Positions 17,287 through 27,403 of a stretch of DNA of 55,025 nucleotides are shown piece by piece; position 1 is the stretch's first letter, and each line of letters starts with the position of its first letter. A program made the position numbers and the translations under genes. A model generated the notes under the pieces. That model was not told the origin of the DNA. It did no database searches and saw only the letters and a list, made by a program, of their open reading frames with translations. This DNA comes from Verrucomicrobium sp. BvORR034 (GTDB lineage: Bacteria; Verrucomicrobiota; Verrucomicrobiia; Verrucomicrobiales; Verrucomicrobiaceae), in NCBI RefSeq assembly GCF_000739635.1, contig NZ_BATQ01000009.1, positions 1 through 55,025 on the forward strand, written 5' to 3'.

Positions 17287-18504
17287 ATGCGCTTTGCCTC
17301 CGTCCTCCTAGCCGCTGCCCTCCTTGGCAGTGTTTCCTGTCCTGCTGCTGAACCCTTCCTGGAAAAGGACGAGATCTTCAGCACCAAGCTGAACCCCACC
17401 TACAAGCTGGTGCATATTCCCGGCATCCTGGTCACCGCCAAAGGCACGGTGCTGGCCTGGTGTGAGGCGCGCAAAAAGGGTGGAGACTGGGACCAGATCG
17501 ACATTGTGCTGCGTCGCTCCACGGATGGAGGCAAGACTTTCGGCGAAGCCAAAAGCATCGCCAATGTGCCGGGGCCCAAGACCAAGAACGAGTTTGCCCT
17601 GCGGGTCAAAGGTGTGGACCCCAATGACGTGACCTACAACAACCCCGTGCTCATCGCGGACAAGGATGGCACGGTGCACATGGTCTTCTGTCTGGAGTAC
17701 ATGCGCTGCTTCTACCAGCAGAGCAAAGACGATGGCGTTACCTGGAGCACACCGGTGGAGATCACCACCACCTTTGGGGCCTTCAAGAAGGACTATGACT
17801 GGAAGGTGCTGGCCACGGGGCCGAACCACAGCATTCAGCTCAAGACAGGCCGCCTGGTGGTGCCGGTCTGGCTCTCCACCGGGACTGGCGGCAATGCCCA
17901 TCGTCCCTCGGTCACCTCCACCATCTACAGCGATGACCAGGGCAAGACTTGGAAGGCAGGAGAGATCGCCGTGCCATGCACCGAGGAATGGATCAACCCC
18001 AATGAAACCGTGGCCGTGGAGCTGGCCGATGGCAGTGTGATGCTGAACGTGCGCAGTGAGTCCAAGAAACACCGTCGTCTCGTGACGGTGAGCAAAGATG
18101 GAGCGACGGGCTGGAGCACCCCGCGGTTCGATGAAGCACTGTTGGAGCCCATCTGCATGGGGGCGATTGTTCGTTACTCGCTGGCAGGCGTGAACGGAGC
18201 GGACAAAAACCGCATCCTGTTCACCAATCCCGACAACTTGGCCCGTGAAGACGGCAAGGAAACCGAAGGCAAGAATCGCGACCGCAAAAACGTGACCGTG
18301 AAGCTCAGCGAAGACGAAGGCAAGACCTGGACCGCCATTCGCGCCATCGAGCCCAGCTTCAGTGGCTACAGCGATGTGGCGGTCACCCCGGATGGCACCA
18401 TTCTGTGTCTCTATGGCAAAGGAGAGAAGAAGGAGTTCGGCGGCTTCGCGTTCGGGCAAATCGTGCTGGCGCGGTTCAACCTGGAATGGGTTCAGGGCCG
18501 GTGA
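17287..18504 (+). CDS. Secreted sialidase (BNR/Asp-box exo-alpha-sialidase)
   Basis: 405 aa from the ATG giving MRFASVLLAAALLGSV, a signal peptide of about 20 residues ending PAAEP. A TTG two codons upstream is less likely. Four Asp-boxes are visible: STDGGKTF, SKDDGVTW, SDDQGKTW and SEDEGKTW, as expected for a six-bladed sialidase propeller. Sialidase-like blocks YRIP-equivalent HIPGILVTAKGTVLAWCEAR (split) and the Arg/Glu context NETVAVELADGSVMLNVRSE fit the family. It would release terminal sialic acids or related sugars outside the cell; no sialic acid catabolic genes are in the window. Directly followed by a heptad repeat. Confidence 0.88.
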   Translation: MRFASVLLAAALLGSVSCPAAEPFLEKDEIFSTKLNPTYKLVHIPGILVTAKGTVLAWCEARKKGGDWDQIDIVLRRSTDGGKTFGEAKSIANVPGPKTKNEFALRVKGVDPNDVTYNNPVLIADKDGTVHMVFCLEYMRCFYQQSKDDGVTWSTPVEITTTFGAFKKDYDWKVLATGPNHSIQLKTGRLVVPVWLSTGTGGNAHRPSVTSTIYSDDQGKTWKAGEIAVPCTEEWINPNETVAVELADGSVMLNVRSESKKHRRLVTVSKDGATGWSTPRFDEALLEPICMGAIVRYSLAGVNGADKNRILFTNPDNLAREDGKETEGKNRDRKNVTVKLSEDEGKTWTAIRAIEPSFSGYSDVAVTPDGTILCLYGKGEKKEFGGFAFGQIVLARFNLEWVQGR

Positions 18505-18535
18505 GTGGTAGGTGGTAAATGGATAGTGGAATACG
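18501..18535 (+). repeat. Degenerate heptanucleotide array after sialidase stop
   Basis: Five consecutive 7-base units GTGAGTG, GTAGGTG, GTAAATG, GATAGTG, GAATACG begin at the stop codon of the sialidase gene. Period 7 is kept while the bases drift. It resembles in style the heptamer short repeats described in cyanobacteria. Confidence 0.65.
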
Positions 18536-18558
18536 GCGTAGCGATGTCATTTGCGCCA

Positions 18559-18594
18559 TCGGGGTGCTGGAGTATGCTGCTCCAGCGCCCCCGT
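18559..18594. repeat. Strong GC hairpin upstream of ODP-type hydrolase
   Basis: GGGG-T-GCTGGAG pairs with CTCCAGC-G-CCCC around TATGCTG, a long stem in the 110-bp gap between the sialidase and the metallo-hydrolase gene. No T-tract follows, so it may be a repeat or an RNA-stability hairpin rather than a terminator. Confidence 0.55.
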
Positions 18595-18614
18595 CATTCA
18601 ACATCGTCTCCACC

Positions 18615-19340
18615 ATGACTGCGATAGATGAGATTGCTCCCGATGTGTTCCGGCTTTCGGTCTATGCCCCGGAGTACGACATGCAGTTCAACCACTTCCT
18701 GGTGCGCGATGAGGAGCCGCTGCTTTTCCATACCGGCCTGCGGGGCATGTTCCCCGCGTTGAAGGAGGCCTTGGGAACACTGATCGATCCAGCGACACTG
18801 AAGTGGATCGCGTGGAGCCACTTTGAATCGGATGAATGCGGCGCTCTCAACGACTGGTTGCAGATCGCGCCCGAGGCCCAGCCTGCCTGCACGCTGGTGG
18901 GCAAGCTGGTAACGGTGGATGACTTTTCCCTGCGCCCTGCCCGGGGCATGACGCCGGAGGATGTGCTGGAGACGGGCAAATACCGCTTCCGCTTCCATCC
19001 CTCTCCCCATCTGCCTCATGGGTGGGATGCGGGCGTGTTGTTTGAGGAGACGCAGCGGACCTTGTTTTGCTCGGATCTCTTTCATCACTTCGGCAACACC
19101 GATCCCATCACCGAATCGGACCTGATCGGTCCGAGCCGGGCCGCCATGGAGCGGTTGGAACAGGGACCGTTGGCCGGCTACATGCCTTACACCCGCAAGA
19201 CGGAGGGGGTATTGAGGGGACTGGCCAGCCTGCAGCCGAGCACCTTGGCGGTGATGCATGGTTCTTCCTATCGCGGGGACGGAGCGAGCCTGCTCACGGG
19301 GCTTGCCGGGGTGATCAAGGAGACGTTCGACAGGGAGTGA
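18615..19340 (+). CDS. MBL-fold metallo-hydrolase, ODP-like
   Basis: 241 aa from the ATG giving [17 protein letters not shown]; upstream in-frame codons lie in the hairpin region. It matches the flavodiiron-type oxygen-binding di-iron branch of the metallo-beta-lactamase fold: His69-x-Glu71-x-Asp73 in [10 protein letters not shown], then [19 protein letters not shown] and VMHGSSY supplying further ligands. There is no flavodoxin domain, so it is a stand-alone domain, as in many c-di-GMP/chemotaxis-linked or unknown proteins. The role is unknown. Confidence 0.82.
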   Translation: MTAIDEIAPDVFRLSVYAPEYDMQFNHFLVRDEEPLLFHTGLRGMFPALKEALGTLIDPATLKWIAWSHFESDECGALNDWLQIAPEAQPACTLVGKLVTVDDFSLRPARGMTPEDVLETGKYRFRFHPSPHLPHGWDAGVLFEETQRTLFCSDLFHHFGNTDPITESDLIGPSRAAMERLEQGPLAGYMPYTRKTEGVLRGLASLQPSTLAVMHGSSYRGDGASLLTGLAGVIKETFDRE

Positions 19341-19781
19341 GTGGGAAGGGCAAGGGTGAGGGTAGTTTCATGAAGCCTGGAAGGAGCGTCAGCGGCTGGC
19401 GCTCGTCTCTCGCGACCCTTCAGGCCGCCGATAAAAGGTACACACAGCCCGGGTTTCCCGATGCCGGAGGCATCAAAGCCATTAGCCGGACGGTTGAAGG
19501 AGCGTGGCGACTGATACCTCCGGAAGATCAGATTAGTTATTGCATCCCGGAGTGGATGCCAGCGACGTCCCATTGCAGGCGCACCTTGCTGTCACCCCTC
19601 GCGGGGTGAGTGAACGGGGGAGCAATCCGGGGGTATCGCTACGCTCAACCCCCGGCTAAGGGCTGAGATGCCTCCGGCATCTGGCCTTCGCCCTTGGGCT
19701 GGGTTCTCCGGGCCTTTCAGGCCAGAATGCCTCGCCAACGAGCCCTGGGAGAACCCTTCTGGCAGATCCTTACTGACAGTC
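19341..19781. repeat. Intergenic palindrome cluster between convergent genes
   Basis: No gene in 441 bases. At least six palindromes are packed here: GATGCC-GGA-GGCATC (19460-19474), GCATCC/GGATGC around CGGAGT (19542-19559), TCACCCC-TCGC-GGGGTGA (19592-19609), CCGGGGGT/ACCCCCGG (19627-19655), AGATGCC-TCC-GGCATCT (19666-19682) and GGCCT-TTC-AGGCC (19711-19723), the last nested inside a wider GGGTTCTCC...GGAGAACCC pair. Right after the stop at 19340 there is a G-rich near-hexad run. Some of these could act as terminators for both converging genes. Confidence 0.7.
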
Positions 19782-22472
19782 CTACAACGGTGCCAGCAGC
19801 TCACGCACATCTTCCTGCGTGAGCCTGGAGGCATCGGTGTTGCCAGTGAGCAGCCCGTTGATGAGGGCGGACTTGCGACGTTGCATCTCCACAATGCGCT
19901 CCTCAATGGTGCCCTGGCAGATGAGCTTGTGGACGAACACGGGCTTCTTTTGCCCGATGCGATACGCACGGTCGGTGGCCTGGGCTTCAATGGCCGGGTT
20001 CCACCAGGGGTCATAGTGGATCACGGTGTCTGCAGCCGTAAGCGTGATGCCCACGCCACCGGCCTTGAGGCTGATGAGGAACACCGGCATGTCGCCGTTT
20101 TGGAACTGTTCCACGGGCTTCATGCGATCCTCCGTGGAGCCAGTGAGCTTCACATAGCGAATGCCGCGCTCTTTGAGCATGCGCTCCAGGATGTCGAGCA
20201 TGCTGGTGAACTGGGAGAAGATGAGGATGCGCCGGCCTTCCTCGATGAGCTCCGGGAGCATCTCATCCATGAGGTACTCGGTCTTCGCAGAGGTCTCGAC
20301 CTTTTTGGCACTTTCCGTCTTGAGCAAGGACGGATGGCAGCAGACCTGGCGGAGCTTGAGGAGGGCGTCCAGCACGATGAGCTGGCTCTTCTCGATGCCC
20401 TGGTCTGCGATGGCCTCGCGCACGCGCTTGTCCACCGTGGCGCGGATGGTCTCGTAGAGATCCGCCTGCGCCTTGTCCAGCTCCACGGCATTGATCAGCT
20501 CCGTCTTGGGAGGCAGGTCCTTGGCCACGGCGTCTTTCGTGCGGCGCAGCAGCACCGGCTGCAGCCGTGCGGTGAGCCGTTGTTGGGCCGTGGGATCCTG
20601 TTTCTTCTCGATGGGATTACGGAAATAAGCCTTGAACGCGTCCTGCTCGCCCAGGTAGCCGGGCATGAGGAAGTGGAAGAGGCTCCAGAGCTCGCCCAGG
20701 TGGTTTTCCATCGGCGTGCCGGTCAAACAGAGGCGGTGGCGGGCATTGAGCGCTCGGGCGGCCTGGGCGGCCTTGGCCCGGGCGTTCTTGATGCCGTGGG
20801 CCTCGTCCAGCACGACCACATGCCACTCAAACTTCTGCAGCCGCTCAATGTCGCGGATGAGCAGCGGGTAAGAGGTAACAACTACGTGGTAGTTCTTGAT
20901 GAACGGGAAGCGCTCCTTCCGGTTTTCGCCGTGCAGGATGAGCACCTTCATCGCAGGGGCGAACTTCTTGGCCTCCGCCACCCAGTTCCGGATCACGCTG
21001 GTGGGGGCCAGGATCAGGCTTGGCCGGTCAGCCCGGCCGGCTTCCACCTCTGTCAGCAGGTGGGCGATGGTTTGCAGGGTCTTGCCCAGGCCCATGTCAT
21101 CCGCCAGGATGCCGTGCAATCCGTACTCGCGCAGAAACTGGAGCCACCCCAGCCCTTCCAGCTGGTAGGGACGCAAGGTGGCTTGCAAGCCGTTTGGTGG
21201 CGTGACGACGGGCAGGCTGGTGAAGTTGGCCAGCTTCTCGCCCAGCTTGGCGATCTCCGTGGGCATCTGCAGGGCCATGCCCTGCTCACGACCCAGCTGC
21301 GCCGCGCGCAGACGGTCCACCTTGATCTTGTCCTTCTTCTTCGCCCCAGGCGTGAAGAGTTCGTGGAGGACACTCAGGATGGGCAGCAGCCGTTTGCCCG
21401 GCAGGGAGATGAGGCGGTCTCCCAGCTCGGGTACGAGGAACAGGAAAGGGGTGTCCGGGTTCTCGGAAACTTCCTGCACGGTGAGGCCCTTTTGCACGGC
21501 CTCGGCGAGGATCGGGATGAGCGAGACGCGCTTCCCGTCGATTTCGACGCCCATCTCGAGGGAGTACACCAGGCCGTTGCCCGGTTCGGGGCGAAGTCCC
21601 GTCACCCAGTGGTGCTCATGGAGCTCGACGACGTCGTAGCCGAAGTCACTGGAGGACTCGATGCGCCACCCGCGTTGCTGCAGGTGCTTGGATTCCTCCT
21701 GACGAAAGCCCTTCCAGAATTCCAGCTCATAACCTTGAGAAACGGCAAGGTGATTGAGCGGTGCGCTGGTGACGACGCCGGGATGCGCCTCCATGAAGGG
21801 GATGAGGCCCAGCAGCATGACATCGCGCAGGAAGGAGCGCTCCAGCTCCAGATCGCGCTCCAGGCGCTGGAGCTTGCCATCCGCCTCCCACTCATGTTGA
21901 GAGGATCTCACCGTGAGCAGCAGCCGCTCAGGGCAGCCCGGGTAGGTGACCATGGGATCGGCCACCGGCAGCCGCAGCAGTTTCGAGGACTTCGCGTCCT
22001 TGGGCAGAGAGGCGTCGATGCGGCGCAACACCAGCACGGGCTCAGGCCGGCCTGCCTCCAGCAGATGCACCGGCAGTTTTGCCTTGGCGATGGCAGCGGC
22101 TTTGGCCACAGGCGGCGGGGGAGGCGGAGCGGTGACACGCTCTTCGATTTCGTCCTGAAGCTTGCGATCTGTCGCCTGCACGAGTAGCGCCGCGGCGTGC
22201 TTGCAATACGCACCTGCGGGGCAGAGGCAGCGACTCATGATGCTGAGTCGGCGTGCGTCCTTGAATTGAAGCGTGACGGTCGTTTCAAACTGCGTCAGCC
22301 GGTTGTCGGTGACGAAAGCCGTGATCTCCAGTTCCTGTTCGCCCAGCAACTCGGCCGCGCGCACTTTCACCCGGCCTTGTTTGGCCAGTTGCGCGCCTTC
22401 CATGGCATTGCGCCCGAACGTCCACATCCATTCGCGGGAAAGGAGCTGTTGCCAGACGGTCGGGAAATCCAT
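19782..22472 (-). CDS. SNF2-family helicase with SWIM zinc finger
   Basis: 896 aa. A SWIM zinc finger lies near residue 83 (CLCPAGAYCKH, CxC-x5-CxH), a long family-specific middle region follows, and the SNF2 ATPase occupies about 430-880: motif I DDMGLGKT, motif II DEAH, motif III LTGTPMENHLGELWSL, helicase-C with IFSQFTSML, and motif VI DRAYRIGQKKPV. Such bacterial SWI2/SNF2 proteins are thought to move on double-stranded DNA or displace RNA polymerase. It lies 249 bp downstream of recQ on the same strand. Complete and intact. Confidence 0.93.
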   Translation of the reverse strand: MDFPTVWQQLLSREWMWTFGRNAMEGAQLAKQGRVKVRAAELLGEQELEITAFVTDNRLTQFETTVTLQFKDARRLSIMSRCLCPAGAYCKHAAALLVQATDRKLQDEIEERVTAPPPPPPVAKAAAIAKAKLPVHLLEAGRPEPVLVLRRIDASLPKDAKSSKLLRLPVADPMVTYPGCPERLLLTVRSSQHEWEADGKLQRLERDLELERSFLRDVMLLGLIPFMEAHPGVVTSAPLNHLAVSQGYELEFWKGFRQEESKHLQQRGWRIESSSDFGYDVVELHEHHWVTGLRPEPGNGLVYSLEMGVEIDGKRVSLIPILAEAVQKGLTVQEVSENPDTPFLFLVPELGDRLISLPGKRLLPILSVLHELFTPGAKKKDKIKVDRLRAAQLGREQGMALQMPTEIAKLGEKLANFTSLPVVTPPNGLQATLRPYQLEGLGWLQFLREYGLHGILADDMGLGKTLQTIAHLLTEVEAGRADRPSLILAPTSVIRNWVAEAKKFAPAMKVLILHGENRKERFPFIKNYHVVVTSYPLLIRDIERLQKFEWHVVVLDEAHGIKNARAKAAQAARALNARHRLCLTGTPMENHLGELWSLFHFLMPGYLGEQDAFKAYFRNPIEKKQDPTAQQRLTARLQPVLLRRTKDAVAKDLPPKTELINAVELDKAQADLYETIRATVDKRVREAIADQGIEKSQLIVLDALLKLRQVCCHPSLLKTESAKKVETSAKTEYLMDEMLPELIEEGRRILIFSQFTSMLDILERMLKERGIRYVKLTGSTEDRMKPVEQFQNGDMPVFLISLKAGGVGITLTAADTVIHYDPWWNPAIEAQATDRAYRIGQKKPVFVHKLICQGTIEERIVEMQRRKSALINGLLTGNTDASRLTQEDVRELLAPL

Positions 22473-22721
22473 GGGGTGGGTTCCATAGCCCGTGATGGCG
22501 AAAGGCGGAAGAGATTTATGATGAGGATGAAGGGGAAATGGGAACCAGAAGATGCGAACTGGTCAAGAAACGAGGTCGGTCGCCATGTCCCGGAGGGACG
22601 CCGGAAATCAGCCGGTGGTGAAGGCCTGTCATCAGGCCGGGAACCGCCGGAATATGTGAATAACATAGTGTTCCGTCCCCGGATGGGACGGCGGATCACG
22701 ATGGTGCGGATGCGCTAACTC
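22473..22721. repeat. Intergenic palindromes between recQ and SNF2 genes
   Basis: 249 bases without a gene. Palindromes: GTCCC-GGA-GGGAC (22587-22599), GGCCTG-TCAT-CAGGCC (22623-22638) inside an imperfect CCGGTGGT/ACCGCCGG stem, and CCGTCCC-CGGAT-GGGACGG (22673-22691). They lie downstream of the recQ stop and 115 or more bases upstream of the SNF2 start. Confidence 0.6.
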
Positions 22722-24899
22722 TCACCGTCCATTGATCACCGTGAGAAACTCTGGCAACCACCGGGAGGCCTTCGCCTCGCCGATGCCACGGATTTTCAGC
22801 GCGGCATCCATGTTCCGCGGCTTGAGACGCGTCAGGAACTCCAGGGTGTTGTTGTGGAAGATCATGAAGGGCGGCACGCCCTCCCTTTGCGCGATCTCCT
22901 GGCGCTTCTTCTTCAGACGGTCAAAGAGGCTTTCGTCAAAGCCCAACTCGCTGACGCCCAGTTCTTCGCCACCGCCCCCATTCGCACCTTCACGCAGATA
23001 AGTGGAGCGGGAGTCGCGCTTGAGCATCTCCACCGGCTTGCGGAGCTCCGGCCACTGGAGGCGGATGGCCCCTCCCTTGCGCATGACCTCGTTGCCCTTC
23101 GTCGTCAGCCTTAGCAGCGGGTATTCGCCCTCCGTAGTCGTTTCAATGAACCCGGCTTTCTCCATCTCCTTGAAGAGCTGGTGCACCCCGGCGCTGCCCA
23201 TGTTCTTGAGCATGCCGTATGTGGTGAGCTCATCGAGACCGGCATCCACCACCTCGCGAGACTTGCTGCCCAGCAGCATGGCAATGATGCGCCCCTTGCC
23301 AAAGCGGGGCGACCAGGTGCCGTCCACCTCCTTGCGGCTCATGCGGGCCACGCCGCTCAGGGCCTTGCGCAGCACCTCCACCTCCTCGCTGCTGCCCATG
23401 CGGGCCACGGCCCCCACCCCGCCGCGCTTGCACACATCGCAGTTGCCGCAGGTGCTGGCATCGGGTTCGCCGAAATATTCCAGGATCATCTGCTGGCGGC
23501 ACTTGTCCGCGTAACACATCTCCACCATGGCCTTGAGCTTGGAGCGGTCTCGCCGCTCCTTCTCTTGAATGGCCTTGCGGTCCAGCGTGAGATCCTTTGC
23601 GCGCACGTCCGGGCGGAGCATGCGGGTGCCGCGGATCCGTTTTCCAGGAATGTCGAAGCGCTCAATCCAACCCTGGCGCGCCAGATGGCTCAGGGCGCTG
23701 CCCACGGCCATGCTGTTCTTGGCTCCGGCGCGATCCGTGATGTCATCGATGCTGGCCATCACCTCGTGGGCGTGGTCCGCCCAGCTCAGGAGCGCCTCGT
23801 ACACATCCTGGATGGTTTCAAAGGTGGGGTTGCTCCCATCGATGAAGAAGTCCTGCGTCTTGGTATCCGCGTAGTTGAAGAAGAGTTCACAGTGTGAAGG
23901 CTCGCCATCGCGACCCGCACGCCCTGCTTCCTGATAGTAGGCCTCGACGCTGCCGGGGACCTCAAAGTGCACCACGAACCGTACGTCCGAGCGGTCAATG
24001 CCCATGCCAAAGGCGTTGGTCGCCACCGCCACCGCCACCTCACGCTGAAGGAAGCGGTTTTGTGCGTGCTCGCGTTCCTTGTCATCCATGCCGCCGTGAT
24101 AGGCGACGGCCCGGATGCGCCATTCGTCCAGCAGGGAGGCGACCTCCTCCACCTTCTTCCGCGTGGCACAGTAGATGATGCCGGTCTGCCAGTGGCTTAC
24201 GATGTCCCGGAGACGGTCGTACTTGTGCTTGGCTTTCTCCGTGGGCGTGATGTGCAGGCTGAGGTTGGGCCGTGAGAAACCGCGGACGCTCAGATACGGG
24301 TCACGCAGTTTGAGCGTGTTGAGGATGTCCGTCCGCACCTCTGCGGTGGCGGTGGCGGTGAGGGCCAGCACCTGCGGGCGGCCCAGCTTCTCCAAAGCTT
24401 CCCCAAGACGGATGTAGTCCGGGCGGAAATCATGCCCCCACTGGGAGAGACAGTGCGCCTCATCCACGGCAAACAGGGCGATGTTCACGTCCTGAAGAGC
24501 GTTGATGAACATGTTGCTCCTGAACCGCTCCGGGGCCACGTACACCAGCTTGTACTCGCTGTTGCGCAGGCCGCGGATCCGCTCCTTCTGCTCCTCAAAA
24601 CTCAGGGTGCTGTTGATGAGCGTGGCGGGGATGCCGCGATTGATCAGCGCATCCACCTGATCCTTCATGAGCGCGATGAGCGGGCTCACGACGATCGTCA
24701 CCCCGTCCATAACCATGGCGGGAAGCTGGTAGCAGAGAGACTTGCCCCCGCCGGTGGGCATGATGATCATCACGTCCCGGCCGCCCAGCACGGAGGCCAC
24801 CACCTGCTCCTGGCCGTCCAGGAACGCACGGAAGCCAAAGTAGCGCTTCAGCGCCTCCCGGGCATCGTGGATGGGGGTGTCTTCAGTCTCAGCAAGCAC
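22722..24899 (-). CDS. recQ: ATP-dependent DNA helicase RecQ
   Basis: About 725 aa counted from a GTG codon at 24899. Longer frames from ATG 24971 or 25019 would translate a heptad repeat and are not RecQ-like, but the start is uncertain. Seen: Walker A TGGGKS (49-54), DEAH at 146-149 ([18 protein letters not shown]), motif VI region [12 protein letters not shown], zinc-binding cysteines in CYADKC...CGNCDVC, a winged helix, and a C-terminal HRDC-like domain ([21 protein letters not shown]) after a Gly/Glu linker. RecQ unwinds DNA in repair and recombination. Confidence 0.95.
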   Translation of the reverse strand: MLAETEDTPIHDAREALKRYFGFRAFLDGQEQVVASVLGGRDVMIIMPTGGGKSLCYQLPAMVMDGVTIVVSPLIALMKDQVDALINRGIPATLINSTLSFEEQKERIRGLRNSEYKLVYVAPERFRSNMFINALQDVNIALFAVDEAHCLSQWGHDFRPDYIRLGEALEKLGRPQVLALTATATAEVRTDILNTLKLRDPYLSVRGFSRPNLSLHITPTEKAKHKYDRLRDIVSHWQTGIIYCATRKKVEEVASLLDEWRIRAVAYHGGMDDKEREHAQNRFLQREVAVAVATNAFGMGIDRSDVRFVVHFEVPGSVEAYYQEAGRAGRDGEPSHCELFFNYADTKTQDFFIDGSNPTFETIQDVYEALLSWADHAHEVMASIDDITDRAGAKNSMAVGSALSHLARQGWIERFDIPGKRIRGTRMLRPDVRAKDLTLDRKAIQEKERRDRSKLKAMVEMCYADKCRQQMILEYFGEPDASTCGNCDVCKRGGVGAVARMGSSEEVEVLRKALSGVARMSRKEVDGTWSPRFGKGRIIAMLLGSKSREVVDAGLDELTTYGMLKNMGSAGVHQLFKEMEKAGFIETTTEGEYPLLRLTTKGNEVMRKGGAIRLQWPELRKPVEMLKRDSRSTYLREGANGGGGEELGVSELGFDESLFDRLKKKRQEIAQREGVPPFMIFHNNTLEFLTRLKPRNMDAALKIRGIGEAKASRWLPEFLTVINGR

Positions 24900-24921
24900 G
24901 AGGTAATGTGGCCCGCTTCGC

Positions 24922-24957
24922 GGGAGACACAAGACTAGAAGACTCCAGACACAAGAC
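24922..24957 (-). repeat. Degenerate heptad array before recQ
   Basis: On the plus strand the units GGGAGAC, ACAAGAC, TAGAAGAC, TCCAGAC, ACAAGAC share AGAC at the end with period 7 (one unit has 8). The 12-mer AGACACAAGACT occurs twice, 22 bases apart. It sits 23 bases upstream of the proposed recQ start and argues that this stretch is not coding. Confidence 0.6.
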
Positions 24958-25114
24958 TTGAGCTCACGCATGGGAGACCATGGCCAGCGGAGCTGGTCGG
25001 TGAAAGGAGGGAGGGACATTCCTGTCCCGGATGTAGCAGGCGGTTATCTAGCCCGAACACCTCCACCCTCCCGCTTCGCTCCCAAATCCGGCTGGCACAA
25101 CCGGACTCCTCCAC

Positions 25115-25150
25115 AAAAAAGCCGCCCGGCGCGAGGGCACCGGACGGCTC
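25115..25150 (-). terminator. Intrinsic terminator of acs
   Basis: On the minus strand AGCCGTCCGG pairs with CCGGGCGGCT (one G-T wobble) around TGCCCTCGCG and is followed directly by TTTTTT. It lies 34 bases after the acs stop. This is the clearest rho-independent terminator in the window. Confidence 0.92.
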
Positions 25151-25183
25151 TGATCAATCAATCAATGATCGACCGCTTTCAGA

Positions 25184-27139
25184 TCAGTCTTCGTCCTTGC
25201 CACTGGCTTGCAGCGCGGCGACGACGTTCAGGTCTTCCAGGGTGGTGGTGTCACCTTTCACCTGGCCGCCGGAGCAGATCTCCTTGAGGAGGCGGCGCAT
25301 GATCTTGCCGGAGCGAGTCTTCGGCAGGGCTGCGGCGAAGCGGATGTCGTCCGGGCGGGCGATGGCGCCAATCACGTTGCTGACGTGCTTCTTCAGCTCG
25401 GCAGCAAGGGCGTCGGTCGCTTCCACACCAGCTTTCACGGTGACGAAGGCCACCACAGCCTGGCCTTTGATCTCATCGGGGCGGCCCACGACGGCGCTTT
25501 CCGCGACGGCCTCATGGCTGACGAGGGCGCTTTCCACTTCGGCAGTGCCGAGGCGGTGGCCAGAGACGTTCAGCACGTCATCAAGGCGGCCCACGATCCA
25601 GAAATAGCCGTCTTCATCCCGACGGGCGCCGTCGCCAGCCAGGTAGATGCCTTCATACGTGCCCCAGTAGGCGGACTCGTAGCGCTCAGCATCACCATAG
25701 ATGGTGCGGAGCATGGAGGGCCAGGGCTTGCGGATGACCAGCTTGCCGCCCTCGTTCGGGCCCACTTCCTGGCCTTCTTCGTCCAGAATCGCCGCATCCA
25801 CGCCGAAGAATGGCAGGGTGGCAGTGCCCGGTTTGGTGGGCGTCACGCCCGGCAGCGGGCTGATGAGGATACTGCCAGTTTCCGTCTGCCACCAGGTGTC
25901 CACGATCGGGCAGCGGCCGCCACCGATCATTTCATGGTACCACATCCAGGCCTCGGGGTTGATGGGCTCACCCACGCTGCCCAGCAGGCGCAGGCTGCTC
26001 AGATCGTGCTTCTTCACCCAGTCATCGCCCCACTTGATGAAGGCGCGGATGGCGGTGGGGGCTGTGTAGAGGATGGTGGCCTTGTACTTCGCAATGATTT
26101 CCCAGAAACGACCCTGGTGTGGGGTGTCTGGAGCGCCCTCGTACATCAGCACCGTGGCTCCGTTGGCCAGCGGTCCGTACACGATGTAGCTGTGGCCGGT
26201 GATCCAGCCCACGTCCGCGGTGCACCAGTAGATGTCGTCCTCGCGCAGGTCGAAGATGTATTTGCAGGTCAGGTACGTACCCACGAGGTAACCACCACTG
26301 GTGTGGAGGATGCCTTTGGGCTTCCCGGTGGAGCCGCTGGTGTAGAGAATGAAGAGCGGGTGCTCGGAGTCGAAACCCTCTGCCGGGCAGTTTTCATCCG
26401 CCTTGGCCACCTCATCATGCCACCACACGTCGCGGCCGGCCTGCATGGCGATGTCGTGCTTCGTGCGCTGGAGGACGATCACGGACTGCACGGCGGTGTT
26501 GCCTGCGAGGGCCACATCCACATTGGCCTTCAATGCCACTACTTTGCCACGACGATAGCCGCCGTCGGCCGTGATGATGGCGGTCGCGCCGCTGTCCTGA
26601 AGGCGGTCCTTGATGCTCTCGGAGCTGAAGCCGCCGAAAACGACGTTGTGCACGGCGCCGATGCGAGCGCAGGCCAGCATGGCGATGGCTGCCTCTGGCA
26701 CCATGGGCATGTAGATGAGCACACGGTCGCCAGTCTTCACGCCACGGGCCTTCAGCACGTTGGCAAACTTGCCCACTTCCACCTGCAGCTCGCCATAGGT
26801 GATGCTGCGGGAATCGCCGGGCTCACCCTCCCAGAGGATGGCGACCTTGTCCTTGCGGCCATTGGCCACGTGTCGGTCCACGCAGTTCTCGGCGACGTTC
26901 AGTTTGGCACCGACGAACCACTTGGCGTAGGGGGCCTGCCAGTCGAGTACCTTTTCCCAAGGCTGCTGCCACTGGAGGTCGGAGGCTTCGCGCGCCCAAA
27001 ACACGTCAGGTTGATCCACAGACTCCTTCCACAGCTTCTGGTACTCCTCCATGCTGCTGATCCGCGCTTTGCTCTTGAATTCTTCCGAGGGTTCAAAGAT
27101 ACGGTTTTCGACAAGGACAGATTTAAAGTCGGTGCTCAT
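25184..27139 (-). CDS. acs: Acetyl-CoA synthetase (AMP-forming)
   Basis: 651 aa, full length. It activates acetate to acetyl-CoA through acetyl-AMP in the cytoplasm. Motifs: the P-loop [36 protein letters not shown], the hinge region [18 protein letters not shown] and Lys612 in [11 protein letters not shown], the lysine that is reversibly acetylated in this family. The N-terminal block ([20 protein letters not shown]) is typical of bacterial Acs. It is transcribed alone and ends at a strong terminator; no acetylase or actP is adjacent. Confidence 0.98.
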   Translation of the reverse strand: MSTDFKSVLVENRIFEPSEEFKSKARISSMEEYQKLWKESVDQPDVFWAREASDLQWQQPWEKVLDWQAPYAKWFVGAKLNVAENCVDRHVANGRKDKVAILWEGEPGDSRSITYGELQVEVGKFANVLKARGVKTGDRVLIYMPMVPEAAIAMLACARIGAVHNVVFGGFSSESIKDRLQDSGATAIITADGGYRRGKVVALKANVDVALAGNTAVQSVIVLQRTKHDIAMQAGRDVWWHDEVAKADENCPAEGFDSEHPLFILYTSGSTGKPKGILHTSGGYLVGTYLTCKYIFDLREDDIYWCTADVGWITGHSYIVYGPLANGATVLMYEGAPDTPHQGRFWEIIAKYKATILYTAPTAIRAFIKWGDDWVKKHDLSSLRLLGSVGEPINPEAWMWYHEMIGGGRCPIVDTWWQTETGSILISPLPGVTPTKPGTATLPFFGVDAAILDEEGQEVGPNEGGKLVIRKPWPSMLRTIYGDAERYESAYWGTYEGIYLAGDGARRDEDGYFWIVGRLDDVLNVSGHRLGTAEVESALVSHEAVAESAVVGRPDEIKGQAVVAFVTVKAGVEATDALAAELKKHVSNVIGAIARPDDIRFAAALPKTRSGKIMRRLLKEICSGGQVKGDTTTLEDLNVVAALQASGKDED

Positions 27140-27403
27140 GGATCTGAAATATGAATGACTGGCAAGGGGCTAAAGGGAAGCGCTGATGATGGGAAGGGCG
27201 GGCGCTGGCGTCAATAAAGAAGCGCAAACGTCAACCAAACGGTTGGGGGGAAAGTTAATCGGCACGTAGGTGAGCAACCTTTCAGCGGGGAGGGTGGCGC
27301 GACAATTGCATCGTTAAATGTCACAAAACGAGCGACTGCCACATCTTCATGGGAAAGGAGGGTGAATCCCTTCTTCAAAACAACACCCGAAATGCATAAC
27401 GAC
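27140..27403. other. Divergent region between acs and cytochrome gene
   Basis: About 260 bases that must hold both promoters. A short dyad CAACC/GGTTG around AAAC lies at 27234-27247. I see no convincing -35/-10 pair or riboswitch. Confidence 0.4.

Noticed and set aside
19668-22187. An 839-codon open frame on the plus strand opposite the SNF2 helicase gene
   Set aside because: It is a mirror of the highly conserved SNF2 gene in GC-rich DNA, rich in His/Leu/Gln/Glu/Val shadow composition, with no family motif or leader.
24900-25019. ATG starts that lengthen RecQ by 24 or 40 residues
   Set aside because: This stretch is a degenerate heptad repeat and does not resemble RecQ N-termini; it is kept only as a possibility because the GTG start has no ribosome site either.
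25208-27154. A 648-codon plus-strand frame opposite acs
   Set aside because: Acs on the minus strand is complete with all motifs and its own terminator; the opposite frame has only antisense-type composition.
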